This document shows, one piece after another, positions 1-7,084 of a stretch of DNA of 64,000 bases. Position 1 is the first letter of the stretch, and each line of letters opens with the position of its first letter. Position numbers and translations under genes: made by a program. The notes beneath the pieces were generated by a model. It saw nothing but the letters and a program-made list of their open reading frames with translations. It had not been told where the DNA came from and searched no databases. Origin of the DNA: Chryseobacterium lactis (GTDB lineage Bacteria; Bacteroidota; Bacteroidia; Flavobacteriales; Weeksellaceae); contig NZ_CP033924.1 of the NCBI RefSeq assembly GCF_003815875.1, forward strand, positions 2,604,001 to 2,668,000. The letters run 5' to 3'.

Positions 1-561
1 TACTGCATCCGGATAATTTTTGATAGAGAATGAAACAACTCCTTCATCAGAAAGATCAGAGATCAGTTCTTTGGTAGTTGTTTTTAAAGAATTGGTTCTT
101 AAAACGGTAGGTGCCTGCTCGTTCAATGCACTCATTTCTCTTTCCCAGTTCTCACCCAATTCTTTCTCCAAGGTCTCGGCCAACCAATCAGGAATAGAAT
201 GTTCTATTGCTTTGGTAGGTACGGTGTTCTTTTTAAGTTTAGTCAGGATATCTGCAATTTTGATTCCGTCAAACTCTTCAAATTTTTTATAATTGGTTTT
301 GCTCCAAAGAAGATACGCGATAATAAGTTTATAGATGTTATTCGGTTTTACCCCTTCACCCATATAATACTCAAGGCGCTTTTTCCAACGGATGATATTG
401 TAGAAAATCTCAGAAACAACAGCTCTGTCCTGGCTTCCCCATTTTCTGTTAGCTTTTAAAAGTCTTTCGATTACTTTATCTGCGTATTTATTTTTCTCGA
501 AAAATGTTTCTTGTAAAGCATCGTGAATTCCGATCGCTAAGTTTCTGTGAATAAGTTCCAT
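1..561 (-). CDS. RsmB/NOP-family 16S rRNA (cytosine-5) methyltransferase, N-terminal part (runs off window)
   Basis: An open frame of 187 codons runs on the minus strand from an ATG at 561 to the window edge without a stop. The protein begins MELIHRNLAIGIHDALQE and contains RKWGSQDRAVVSEIFYNIIRWKKRLEYYMGEG, here cited only as a landmark around residues 45-75. This is the NusB-like RNA-binding N-terminal region typical of RsmB/NOP2/SUN m5C RNA methyltransferases. The stretch near residues 150-165 (PTVLRTNSLK) is the usual 'LRVN' entry into the methyltransferase part. The SAM-binding core and the catalytic cysteines lie outside the window, so activity cannot be judged. It would modify 16S rRNA in the cytoplasm. 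Family assignment is by recognition of this N-terminal pattern. Confidence 0.8.
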   Translation of the reverse strand, partial: MELIHRNLAIGIHDALQETFFEKNKYADKVIERLLKANRKWGSQDRAVVSEIFYNIIRWKKRLEYYMGEGVKPNNIYKLIIAYLLWSKTNYKKFEEFDGIKIADILTKLKKNTVPTKAIEHSIPDWLAETLEKELGENWEREMSALNEQAPTVLRTNSLKTTTKELISDLSDEGVVSFSIKNYPDAV

Positions 562-977
562 AAGTTTGCTTCGCTGTTTTGAATCTGCAAAAGTACGACT
601 TTTAATTGAGAGTTTGGAATTTGGCTGGTGAGTTTGAGGGTTTGAGGGTTTGGGTTTGAGAGTAAAGAGGGTTTAACAGTGGGAGAGTTTGGAGAGACGG
701 GGAATTGAAGAGGTTTAGTCAATAGCCGGTTTGGGTTGCTATTAAATTTTACTGCCATAAATTTTGACGCAGAACGCAGGGTTTTCTTGGAGTTGTTCAT
801 GATTTTTAAGATCGTAAAGGTGTTTCTAAGTTGCATCCAGATTCACTATTCATTTTGCGAAGCAAAAATTGACAATTGATATCATTATTTCTCTATCATC
901 TCCAAGTCTATTATCCGTCATTTTATCTGCTCTTGACTTCAACCTTCTAAAGCCCTACCTTTGCAAAAATTAAAAAT
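562..977. other. Intergenic region with G/T-rich low-complexity tract
   Basis: This 416-bp gap separates two divergent genes. Positions about 620-680 hold a degenerate GTTTGAGG-type tandem microsatellite. The rest is unremarkable AT-rich sequence up to the promoter at 933-963. A 99-codon open frame on the minus strand crosses the microsatellite, but its Asn/Pro/Ser-rich composition reflects the repeat rather than a protein. Confidence 0.6.
933..963 (+). promoter_or_regulatory. Bacteroidota sigma-A promoter of the PhnA-like gene
   Basis: A TTG at 933-935 is followed after 20 bp by TACCTTTG at 956-963, matching the Bacteroidota consensus TTG, 17-23 bp, TAnnTTTG. The -7 box ends 14 nt before the ATG at 978, so the leader is very short. 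Confidence 0.7.
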
Positions 978-1322
978 ATGAGTGATACAGTACTTTGTCC
1001 GAAATGCAGCTCTGAGTTTACCTATCCAAGCGATAATATGATGGTATGTTCTCAGTGTTTCTATGAATGGAATCCTGAAGAAGTAGCTTCTGAAACTGCT
1101 AACGAAGGAAAGATATTAGACTCAAACGGAAATGAACTTCAGGACGGAGATTCTGTAGTGGTAGTTAAAGACCTTCCTGTTAAAGGAGCGCCAAAGCCGG
1201 TGAAAGCAGGTACAAAGGTGAAAAATATCCGTTTAAGACCTGGAAGTGATCATAATATTGATTGTAAAATTGATGGCTTCGGAGCGATGGCTTTAAAATC
1301 AGAATTTGTAAAGAAAGCATAA
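978..1322 (+). CDS. PhnA/YjdM-family zinc-ribbon protein
   Basis: The 114-residue protein begins with a zinc ribbon, CPKC at residues 7-10 and CSQC at about 24-27, followed by the PhnA C-terminal domain. Segments [20 protein letters not shown] and [12 protein letters not shown] are typical of the YjdM/PhnA family. The family was named after the phn locus, but its biochemical role is not established and it is not needed for C-P bond cleavage. The protein should be cytosolic. It is a single-gene unit with its own promoter at 933-963 and a strong terminator at 1501-1554. Length is normal for the family. Confidence 0.88.
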   Translation: MSDTVLCPKCSSEFTYPSDNMMVCSQCFYEWNPEEVASETANEGKILDSNGNELQDGDSVVVVKDLPVKGAPKPVKAGTKVKNIRLRPGSDHNIDCKIDGFGAMALKSEFVKKA

Positions 1323-1500
1323 AGCAATGGCTTTAGTTTTTGGCAACTTTAACAGGTTGTCCAGAAATTATTTGCCATAAGTGCATAAGAAAAGGAAAAA
1401 ATTGGACAGTGTAATCTTTCAAAAGACTTAATTGCAAGATTGCTAATGTCCGTCTGGAAGGCAGAAAGAGAAATAACCAAAAATTTCCTTATGCTGTGTA

Positions 1501-1554
1501 ACTACAAATGTAAGAAAAAGTTTCAGAACAGGTTCTTATATTTGTAGTTTTTTT
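1501..1554 (+). terminator. Rho-independent terminator with 16-bp stem
   Basis: The arm at 1501-1516 pairs with 1533-1548 with one mismatch, and is followed by a run of T. It lies about 180 bp downstream of the PhnA-like gene, which it probably terminates. Confidence 0.75.
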
Positions 1555-1573
1555 ATCCACAAATTGTGGATAA
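1553..1573. promoter_or_regulatory. Pair of inverted perfect DnaA-box sequences
   Basis: TTATCCACA at 1553-1561 and TGTGGATAA at 1565-1573 are two exact matches to the E. coli DnaA box in inverted orientation, separated by AAT. They sit directly behind the terminator at 1501-1554, in the gap between the PhnA-like gene and the ABC ATPase gene. Neither dnaA nor an obvious cluster of further boxes is nearby, so an origin is not supported; a DnaA titration or regulatory site, or chance, remains possible. Confidence 0.45.
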
Positions 1574-1604
1574 GTATAAGGGAATGTATTAGTTATGGGG
1601 AAGT

Positions 1605-2540
1605 CTAAATGAAAGAAATTCTAATTGATCCGTCTAACCTTTCGTCGGTATATAGCACCAGTTCCTTATCTTTAGCTTTAATCTTATTCCAGTAGTAGCT
1701 TCCTGCAAATCTGCTTTCCATTACCTCTGCGTCAAGCCCGTTTTCGGTGATTCTGATTTCTTTTGGATAATAAGATAATTTTTGAAGCTGAAAATCTGCT
1801 GCTTCAGTTTCACTAAAAATATTCACTTCACCAAAAAGCTTGGCAACATATGAATTATAAGGGTATCTGTAGGTTTGTTCCGGGCTGTCATTCTGAATTA
1901 ATCGTCCATCCTGAAGGATGACAATCTGATCGAGCCACGGCATAATATCCTGAAGTTCGTGGGTAGAGATAATCAAAGAAATTCCGTGTTGGCTTACATA
2001 CCGGAATAATCTTTCACGAAGTTCAATTTTTCTTGGAAAATCAAGGTTACTGAACGGTTCATCAAGAATAAGGAGTTTTGGAAGTACAGAAAGCGCTCTG
2101 GCAATAGCAACCCTTTGTTGCTGGCCTCCACTGAGATATTTAGGCAGAACATGGGCGAACTCCTGAAGTCCTACAACTTCGAGCAGTTCCATGACGGTTT
2201 CTTTCTTTTGTTTTAAATTGATATTCGAAATAAATTTTCCCACATTTTCAGCAACGGTAGCATAAGGCATCAGATCAAAGTTCTGAGCGACAAACTTCAT
2301 TTCAGTCTCTCCCGGAACCAAATTTCCTTTTGGACCTAAAAGTCGGGTTCCATCAAAAATAATGTCACCACTTTGCCAGTCAAGAAGTCCATAAATTAAA
2401 TTGAGAAGTGTTGATTTTCCACATCCGCTTTCTCCCGCTAAAGCTATAATTTTATTGGCCTCAAACCTTAAATTTAAGTTTTGAAACAGGGGTTTATCTT
2501 GGGTGTGAGAGAAAAATAAATTGTTTATTTCTAATAGCAT
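1605..2540 (-). CDS. ABC transporter ATP-binding protein (PotA/FbpC-like)
   Basis: The 311-residue protein is a complete ABC ATPase: Walker A GESGCGKST at residues 36-44, Q-loop Q86, signature LSGGQ at 136-140, Walker B LLILDE at 156-161 and switch His194. About 90 residues follow the ATPase core and resemble the regulatory extension of the iron/spermidine/molybdate importers. No permease or binding protein lies beside it, so it is an orphan ATPase whose substrate cannot be read from context. The start codon is supported by the -7 box that ends only 4 nt upstream (2545-2552), implying a leaderless or nearly leaderless mRNA. Confidence 0.85.
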   Translation of the reverse strand: MLLEINNLFFSHTQDKPLFQNLNLRFEANKIIALAGESGCGKSTLLNLIYGLLDWQSGDIIFDGTRLLGPKGNLVPGETEMKFVAQNFDLMPYATVAENVGKFISNINLKQKKETVMELLEVVGLQEFAHVLPKYLSGGQQQRVAIARALSVLPKLLILDEPFSNLDFPRKIELRERLFRYVSQHGISLIISTHELQDIMPWLDQIVILQDGRLIQNDSPEQTYRYPYNSYVAKLFGEVNIFSETEAADFQLQKLSYYPKEIRITENGLDAEVMESRFAGSYYWNKIKAKDKELVLYTDERLDGSIRISFI

Positions 2541-2544
2541 ATTA

Positions 2545-2572
2545 CAAATGTAAGGTTTTTATGAAAACACAA
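2545..2572 (-). promoter_or_regulatory. Promoter of the orphan ABC ATPase gene
   Basis: Read on the minus strand, TTG (2572-2570), 17 bp, TACATTTG (2552-2545) and then four bases to the ATG at 2540. The predicted start of transcription falls on or beside the start codon. Confidence 0.7.
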
Positions 2573-2615
2573 TTTTTTTTATTATATTAGCGGAAGTAAT
2601 AAAAATAAATCAAAA

Positions 2616-3275
2616 ATGAGAAAAAAACTGTTTTCGTTAGCTATTCCTGCTTTATTTATTGCTGCGGTGATGGTTTCTTGTAAAAAAGATAAACCTCTTA
2701 CCAGCGAAGGTAATGAAGTAACGACTACCAAAGAAGGTAGCCAGTACTCTTTGGATACGCTAAACAGTAAGGTTGAATGGAAGGGATATAAAGTATTTAA
2801 ATCTGAAAACACAAGTCACTTCGGAACAATTAAATTTGAAAGTGGCGATGTTACAGTGAAAGATGGAAAACTGGAAAGCGGTAAATTTGTTGCTGATATG
2901 AACTCTCTTACTTCTGTGGATTTGAAAGACAGTCCGGAAGATATGGGGAAATTAAACAGTCACCTTAAGAGCGGAGATTTCTTTGAAGTTGAAAAATTTC
3001 CTACAGCTTCTTATGAAATTACAAAAGTAACTCCTGCTACGGAAGGTGATTATAATACTCTTTTAGATGGTAATTTAACAATTAAAGGAATTACAAAGCC
3101 AGTTCAGTTTAAAGCTAATATTTCTGTGAAAGATGGAGAAGTGAGTGTGGCTACTGAACCGAAAGATATCAAAAGAGAAGAGTTTGGAGTAAAATTCCAG
3201 GCTCCGGCTGAAAACGGAGTGATTAAAGACGAGGTAACTCTTCAAATCAGCGTTAAAGCTTTAGAAAAGAAATAA
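2616..3275 (+). CDS. YceI-family lipoprotein
   Basis: The 219-residue protein begins with a lipoprotein signal (MRKKLFSLAIPALFIAAVMVS followed by Cys22), so it should be anchored to a membrane after processing. Residues about 45-217 form a YceI domain, a lipocalin-like beta barrel that binds polyisoprenoid-type hydrophobic ligands; the segments SHFGTIKFESGDVTV and LTIKGITKPVQFKA are characteristic. The physiological ligand in flavobacteria is not known. It is a single gene between a divergent ABC ATPase and pheS, closed by a terminator at 3308-3338. Confidence 0.88.
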   Translation: MRKKLFSLAIPALFIAAVMVSCKKDKPLTSEGNEVTTTKEGSQYSLDTLNSKVEWKGYKVFKSENTSHFGTIKFESGDVTVKDGKLESGKFVADMNSLTSVDLKDSPEDMGKLNSHLKSGDFFEVEKFPTASYEITKVTPATEGDYNTLLDGNLTIKGITKPVQFKANISVKDGEVSVATEPKDIKREEFGVKFQAPAENGVIKDEVTLQISVKALEKK

Positions 3276-3307
3276 TTTTTTTATTTAAGTGAAATAAGTG
3301 ATTGAAG

Positions 3308-3338
3308 TCTGCCTCCAGAAAAAGGGGCAGATTTTTTT
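3308..3338 (+). terminator. Terminator after the YceI gene
   Basis: TCTGCC...GGCAGA stem with a purine loop followed by seven T residues. Confidence 0.75.
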
Positions 3339-3369
3339 ATGACAGATTAATTATTAAACTTAAAAATCG

Positions 3370-3377
3370 TATTTTTG
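3370..3377 (+). promoter_or_regulatory. -7 box of pheS
   Basis: TATTTTTG matches TAnnTTTG and lies 25 nt before the pheS ATG. A good -33 TTG is not visible at the expected distance. Confidence 0.5.
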
Positions 3378-3402
3378 CAAAACATTTTGAAAGGGTAAAA
3401 TA

Positions 3403-4413
3403 ATGATAGAAAAGATAGAAGAACTACTGATCGAAGTAAACGGCTTCAGTGCTACCTCTAAGGAAGATATAGAGAGCTTCCGAATTAAGTACAACGGTAA
3501 AAAAGGGGTTCTTAATGATTTTTACGAAACATTAAAAGAAGTTCCTAACGACCAGAAGAAAGATTTCGGACAGAAGATCAATACTTTGAAACAGGCAGTT
3601 GCTGTGAAATTAGAAGATTTGAAAAATGCTTCTGCATCTTCTATTGTCCTGGAAAAAGAAGATCTTACAAGACCTGCATTTCCGCTGGAATTAGGTTCAA
3701 GACATCCGATCAACCTGGTAAAAAACAGAATTATTGAAATCTTCAAATCTATCGGCTTTGCAGTTGCAGACGGCCCTGAGATTGAAGATGACTGGCATAA
3801 CTTTACAGCGCTTAATCTTCCGGAATATCATCCGGCAAGAGATATGCAGGATACGTTTTTTATTGAGCAGAATCCGGATATTCTTTTGAGAACGCATACA
3901 TCTTCCGTACAAACACGTTATATGGAAGAAAATCAGCCGCCGATCAGAATTTTATCTCCAGGAAGAGTATTCAGAAACGAGGCTATCTCTTCACGTTCTC
4001 ACTGTATTTTCCACCAGATTGAAGGATTATATATTGATGAGAATGTAAGTTTTGCAGATTTGAAGCAAACGATTCAGTTCTTTACCACAGAACTTTTCGG
4101 GAAGTCTAAAATCAGAATGAGACCATCATTCTTCCCTTTCACCGAACCAAGTGCTGAAATTGATGTGTATTGGGGATTAAACTCTGAGACCGATTACAGA
4201 ATCACAAAGGGAACAGGCTGGTTGGAAATTATGGGCTGCGGAATGGTAGATCCTGCCGTCCTGAAGAATGTGAATATTGATTCTGAGAAATATTCAGGAT
4301 ATGCATTCGGAATGGGTATTGAAAGAATTACGATGCTTCTTTACCAAATGAGTGATATCAGAATGTTCTTTGAAAATGATATCAGAACATTAGAACAATT
4401 CAAGACATTATAA
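3403..4413 (+). CDS. pheS: Phenylalanine--tRNA ligase alpha subunit
   Basis: The 336-residue protein matches the alpha subunit of bacterial PheRS. An N-terminal coiled-coil region (residues 1-85) binds tRNA. A class II synthetase core follows, with motif 2 near RILSPGRVFRNEAIS, the conserved HCIFHQIEG, and motif 3 near the C-terminus (AFGMGIERITMLLY). It charges tRNA-Phe in the cytoplasm as an alpha2-beta2 enzyme. pheT is not adjacent, which is common in Bacteroidota. The gene has its own promoter and a perfect-palindrome terminator (4421-4450). Confidence 0.96.
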   Translation: MIEKIEELLIEVNGFSATSKEDIESFRIKYNGKKGVLNDFYETLKEVPNDQKKDFGQKINTLKQAVAVKLEDLKNASASSIVLEKEDLTRPAFPLELGSRHPINLVKNRIIEIFKSIGFAVADGPEIEDDWHNFTALNLPEYHPARDMQDTFFIEQNPDILLRTHTSSVQTRYMEENQPPIRILSPGRVFRNEAISSRSHCIFHQIEGLYIDENVSFADLKQTIQFFTTELFGKSKIRMRPSFFPFTEPSAEIDVYWGLNSETDYRITKGTGWLEIMGCGMVDPAVLKNVNIDSEKYSGYAFGMGIERITMLLYQMSDIRMFFENDIRTLEQFKTL

Positions 4414-4420
4414 AAAATAA

Positions 4421-4450
4421 ACCTCCGGAATTCCGGAGGTTCTTGTTTTT
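4421..4450 (+). terminator. Perfect palindromic terminator of pheS
   Basis: A perfect 20-bp palindrome at 4421-4440 built on ACCTCCGGAA is followed by a T-rich stretch. It starts 7 bp after the pheS stop codon. Confidence 0.85.
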
Positions 4451-4635
4451 AATTACTGACCTAAGAAACAAAACGGTAATTAAAAACTGATTTTATTGAA
4501 AAATTTACACGTGTCCTGTTTCTTATGTTCATACTTCTGCTTAAAGGCAATTAAAGTATTTCATGCACAGGCAGCCTTTTTGCTGTCTCTACTAATAAGA
4601 CAATCGGAAATCAGAATGTATTACATCAAAAATAA

Positions 4636-4663
4636 AAAAGTCTGTAAAAAATTACAGACTTTT
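4636..4663. terminator. Bidirectional terminator between pheS and the DUF3108 gene
   Basis: An 11-12 bp perfect stem (arms 4636-4647 and 4652-4663) around AAGTCTGTAA with a 4-nt loop. It is flanked by A-rich and T-rich sequence on either side and lies just past the 3' end of the minus-strand gene. Confidence 0.75.
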
Positions 4664-4687
4664 AATTTTTGAAAATTATTTATAGTT

Positions 4688-5455
4688 TTATTTAAACTTC
4701 AAAGGATACTTTACATTTTTAAGATCGTCGATACTGGCCTTCAGTGAACCAACTGCCAGTTCGGCTTTCAACAGCATAGGAATATGATTGATATCATTGG
4801 AAACCCACATCGTTACGCCTTCTTTTTCTTTAAATACTCTTCCGCTTTTCACAGACGGAATGATTTTTAAACAGTTAATCGTTCCAAATTTGGTATTCAG
4901 ATCTTCCGTTCCTGCTACTTTCAGCTGGAAGGGGAACATTTCGTCATCAATCCATACATTCATATTAATAATGGTTCCTACTTTCAGCTCATCAGGGCTT
5001 TTGCTTCTCAAATAATAAAAGCAGGAAAGCATATCCTGAACACCTTTTACCGATTTTAAAACTTTAGAACCATTGGCAGGTTCTTTTTTATCTGTTAAAA
5101 TTAAGGTATTATTATCATGATTAAAAACTGTTTCAAAATGTTGACGATAGCCTCCTTCACGTACATTTCTTACATAAAAACTTGGAAGTCCTGTTTCTGT
5201 ATTGATAAAGCTTTCATAAAGGTCATCTACTTTAAAAAATGCCTTTACGGCGCCGGTGGTTTGTCCGGTTCCTTTTACATACAGGTGAGGAACACCTTTG
5301 TAAGTTGTTTTTTTTGTAGTAAGATTTGCGGTACCGGCATTCAAAAACCCGTAATGGATCCTGAAAGTGATAGATTCGCCGTCTGCAATATTATCAACCT
5401 GAGCGGAACCCAGGAAGAATATAAAGAGTACAAAGAGGTTGAAAATTTTCTTCAT
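4688..5455 (-). CDS. DUF3108 domain-containing exported protein
   Basis: The 255-residue protein has a signal peptide (MKKIFNLFVLFIFFLGSAQ) and a DUF3108 domain over the rest. Typical features are the start GESITFRIHYGFLNAGTA and the C-terminal block KEGVTMWVSNDINHIPMLLKAEL. The family is predicted to be periplasmic or outer-membrane facing with a beta-rich fold; its function is unknown. It is monocistronic, divergent from the ferredoxin reductase gene, with a terminator at 4636-4663. Confidence 0.85.
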   Translation of the reverse strand: MKKIFNLFVLFIFFLGSAQVDNIADGESITFRIHYGFLNAGTANLTTKKTTYKGVPHLYVKGTGQTTGAVKAFFKVDDLYESFINTETGLPSFYVRNVREGGYRQHFETVFNHDNNTLILTDKKEPANGSKVLKSVKGVQDMLSCFYYLRSKSPDELKVGTIINMNVWIDDEMFPFQLKVAGTEDLNTKFGTINCLKIIPSVKSGRVFKEKEGVTMWVSNDINHIPMLLKAELAVGSLKASIDDLKNVKYPLKFK

Positions 5456-5566
5456 GATATGACATTTACAAATACATTGCCAAATTTAAAATCTTAAAAG
5501 ATAGATATTTGACAAATCTCAGGTTTTTATTTAGAATCAATTAAATATGCTTCGCATTAAAATTAG

Positions 5567-5574
5567 TAAATTTG
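5567..5574 (+). promoter_or_regulatory. -7 box of the ferredoxin reductase/ferredoxin operon
   Basis: TAAATTTG fits TAnnTTTG, 34 nt before the ATG at 5609. No clear -33 TTG at the right spacing. Confidence 0.5.
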
Positions 5575-5608
5575 CAGCTACATGTATAATTAAATTATCT
5601 TAAATATT

Positions 5609-6664
5609 ATGATAACCACTGATATATTGATCATAGGTGCAGGGCCTACAGGACTTTTTGCAGTTTTTGAAGCTGGTCTTTTAAAAATGAAGTGTCACAT
5701 TATTGATGCGCTTCCACAGCCGGGAGGGCAGTTGGCAGAACTTTATCCTAAAAAACCTATTTTCGATATTCCGGGATATCCTTCAGTGAATGCTGGAGAA
5801 TTGGTGGATAATTTAATGGAACAGATCAAGCAGTTCCAACCTGGATTTACGCTGGGAGAAACTGCCGTTTCTTATACAAAGGTTGATGATGAGTGGTTTG
5901 AAGTGATCACCAACAAAGGAACTGTTCACAGATGTAAGGCTATTGCCATTGCTGGTGGATTGGGAACTTTTGAACCTAGAAAGCCTACTTTCGAAAATGT
6001 AGCTGATTATGAAGAAAAAGGTCTTGAATACTTCGTTAAAGAGCCTGAGCACTTCAGAAATAAAAAGGTAGTGATTGCAGGTGGAGGAGACTCTGCGCTT
6101 GACTGGAGTATTTTCCTTTCTAATGTAGCCAGCGAGGTGACTTTGATCCACAGAAGAAATGAGTTCAGAGGAGCTTTGGATTCAGTAGAAAAAGTACAGG
6201 ATCTTAAAAACCAAGGGAAAATTAAATTAATTACTCCGGCTGAAGTTACAGGTATTAAAGGTGACGGAAAAGTAGAAGCTATCGTTGTACAAAAAGATGG
6301 TGAGGAGGCTTTTGATATTGAAACAGATTATTTTATTCCTTTATTCGGATTGACTCCAAAGTTGGGTGAGATCGGAAACTGGGGATTGAATATCGAGAAA
6401 AATGCTATTGTGGTAAACAATGCTCTTGATTACCAAACCAATATTGATGGGATTTATGCGATCGGAGATATCAACACCTATCCTGGAAAATTAAAGTTAA
6501 TTCTTTGTGGTTTCCATGAAGCTACTTTAATGTGTCAAAGTGTGTATAACAGATTGAATCCCGGTAAAAAATTCGTATTAAAATATACAACGGTAAGTGG
6601 TGTAGACGGATTTGACGGAAGCCGTAAAGAAGCAGAGAAGGCAGTTGTGAAAAAAATTGACTAA
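5609..6664 (+). CDS. Ferredoxin--NADP(+) reductase, thioredoxin-reductase-like type
   Basis: The 351-residue flavoprotein has an FAD-binding GAGPTG at residues 10-15, the PGGQ motif near 38-41, an NADPH-binding GGGDSA at 158-163, and the late FAD motif AIGDI near residue 287. It lacks the redox CxxC of thioredoxin reductase, which identifies the TrxR-like ferredoxin/flavodoxin-NADP reductases. It would pass electrons between NADPH and a ferredoxin. A [2Fe-2S] ferredoxin gene follows after 12 bp and is the obvious partner. Both genes share one promoter and one terminator. Confidence 0.9.
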   Translation: MITTDILIIGAGPTGLFAVFEAGLLKMKCHIIDALPQPGGQLAELYPKKPIFDIPGYPSVNAGELVDNLMEQIKQFQPGFTLGETAVSYTKVDDEWFEVITNKGTVHRCKAIAIAGGLGTFEPRKPTFENVADYEEKGLEYFVKEPEHFRNKKVVIAGGGDSALDWSIFLSNVASEVTLIHRRNEFRGALDSVEKVQDLKNQGKIKLITPAEVTGIKGDGKVEAIVVQKDGEEAFDIETDYFIPLFGLTPKLGEIGNWGLNIEKNAIVVNNALDYQTNIDGIYAIGDINTYPGKLKLILCGFHEATLMCQSVYNRLNPGKKFVLKYTTVSGVDGFDGSRKEAEKAVVKKID

Positions 6665-6676
6665 TTTTGCAAAATT

Positions 6677-7006
6677 ATGTCAGATATTAATATTAAAATC
6701 ACCGACAGAGAAGGTGTAACCCACGATGTTATTGCTCCAACGGATATGTCCATGAACTTAATGGAAATTATCCGTTCTTATGAATTGGCAGAAGAAGGTA
6801 CGATTGGAGTATGTGGAGGAATGGCGATGTGTGCTTCATGTCAGGTGTATGTAATCAATGATCCGGGTCTGGAACCGATGGGAGATGAAGAAGATGCTAT
6901 GTTGGCGGAAGCTTTCCATGTGAAAGATAACAGCAGATTGGGATGTCAGTTACATATTGCAGATCAAATGGAAGGACTTGAAGTGGAAATTGCTCCTTAT
7001 CCTTAG
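6677..7006 (+). CDS. [2Fe-2S] ferredoxin, adrenodoxin type
   Basis: The 109-residue protein carries the cluster ligands C46, C52, C55 and C90 in the adrenodoxin/Isc-ferredoxin spacing (C-x5-C-x2-C...C), embedded in VCGGMAMCASC. The acidic segment MGDEEDAMLAEA (residues 68-79) is the partner-binding helix of this class. It is a soluble electron carrier, most likely reduced by the reductase encoded 12 bp upstream. It could serve Fe-S assembly or monooxygenases; the sequence does not say which. Confidence 0.92.
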   Translation: MSDINIKITDREGVTHDVIAPTDMSMNLMEIIRSYELAEEGTIGVCGGMAMCASCQVYVINDPGLEPMGDEEDAMLAEAFHVKDNSRLGCQLHIADQMEGLEVEIAPYP

Positions 7007-7028
7007 AAAATATTTTTTAATCTTAATA

Positions 7029-7070
7029 CAAAGCCCGTTTGAGTTTTCTCGAACGGGCTTTGTTTTTTTT
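7029..7070. terminator. Bidirectional terminator
   Basis: A 15-bp stem (7029-7043 with 7048-7062, one G-U pair) built on AAAGCCCGTT is followed by eight T residues. It ends the ferredoxin operon and, read the other way, the S9 peptidase gene. Confidence 0.85.
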
Positions 7071-7084
7071 ACTTTATTTTGTAT

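Noticed and set aside
20..459. Two plus-strand open frames of 86-90 codons
   Set aside because: They lie antisense to the open rRNA methyltransferase reading frame, which has clear protein character and a conserved start.
537..836. Minus-strand open frame of 99 codons
   Set aside because: It overlaps the methyltransferase start and crosses a GTTTGAGG microsatellite; composition is repeat-driven.
1553..1573. Origin of replication
   Set aside because: Only two boxes, no AT-rich unwinding element or dnaA/dnaN neighbours; kept only as a DnaA-box pair.
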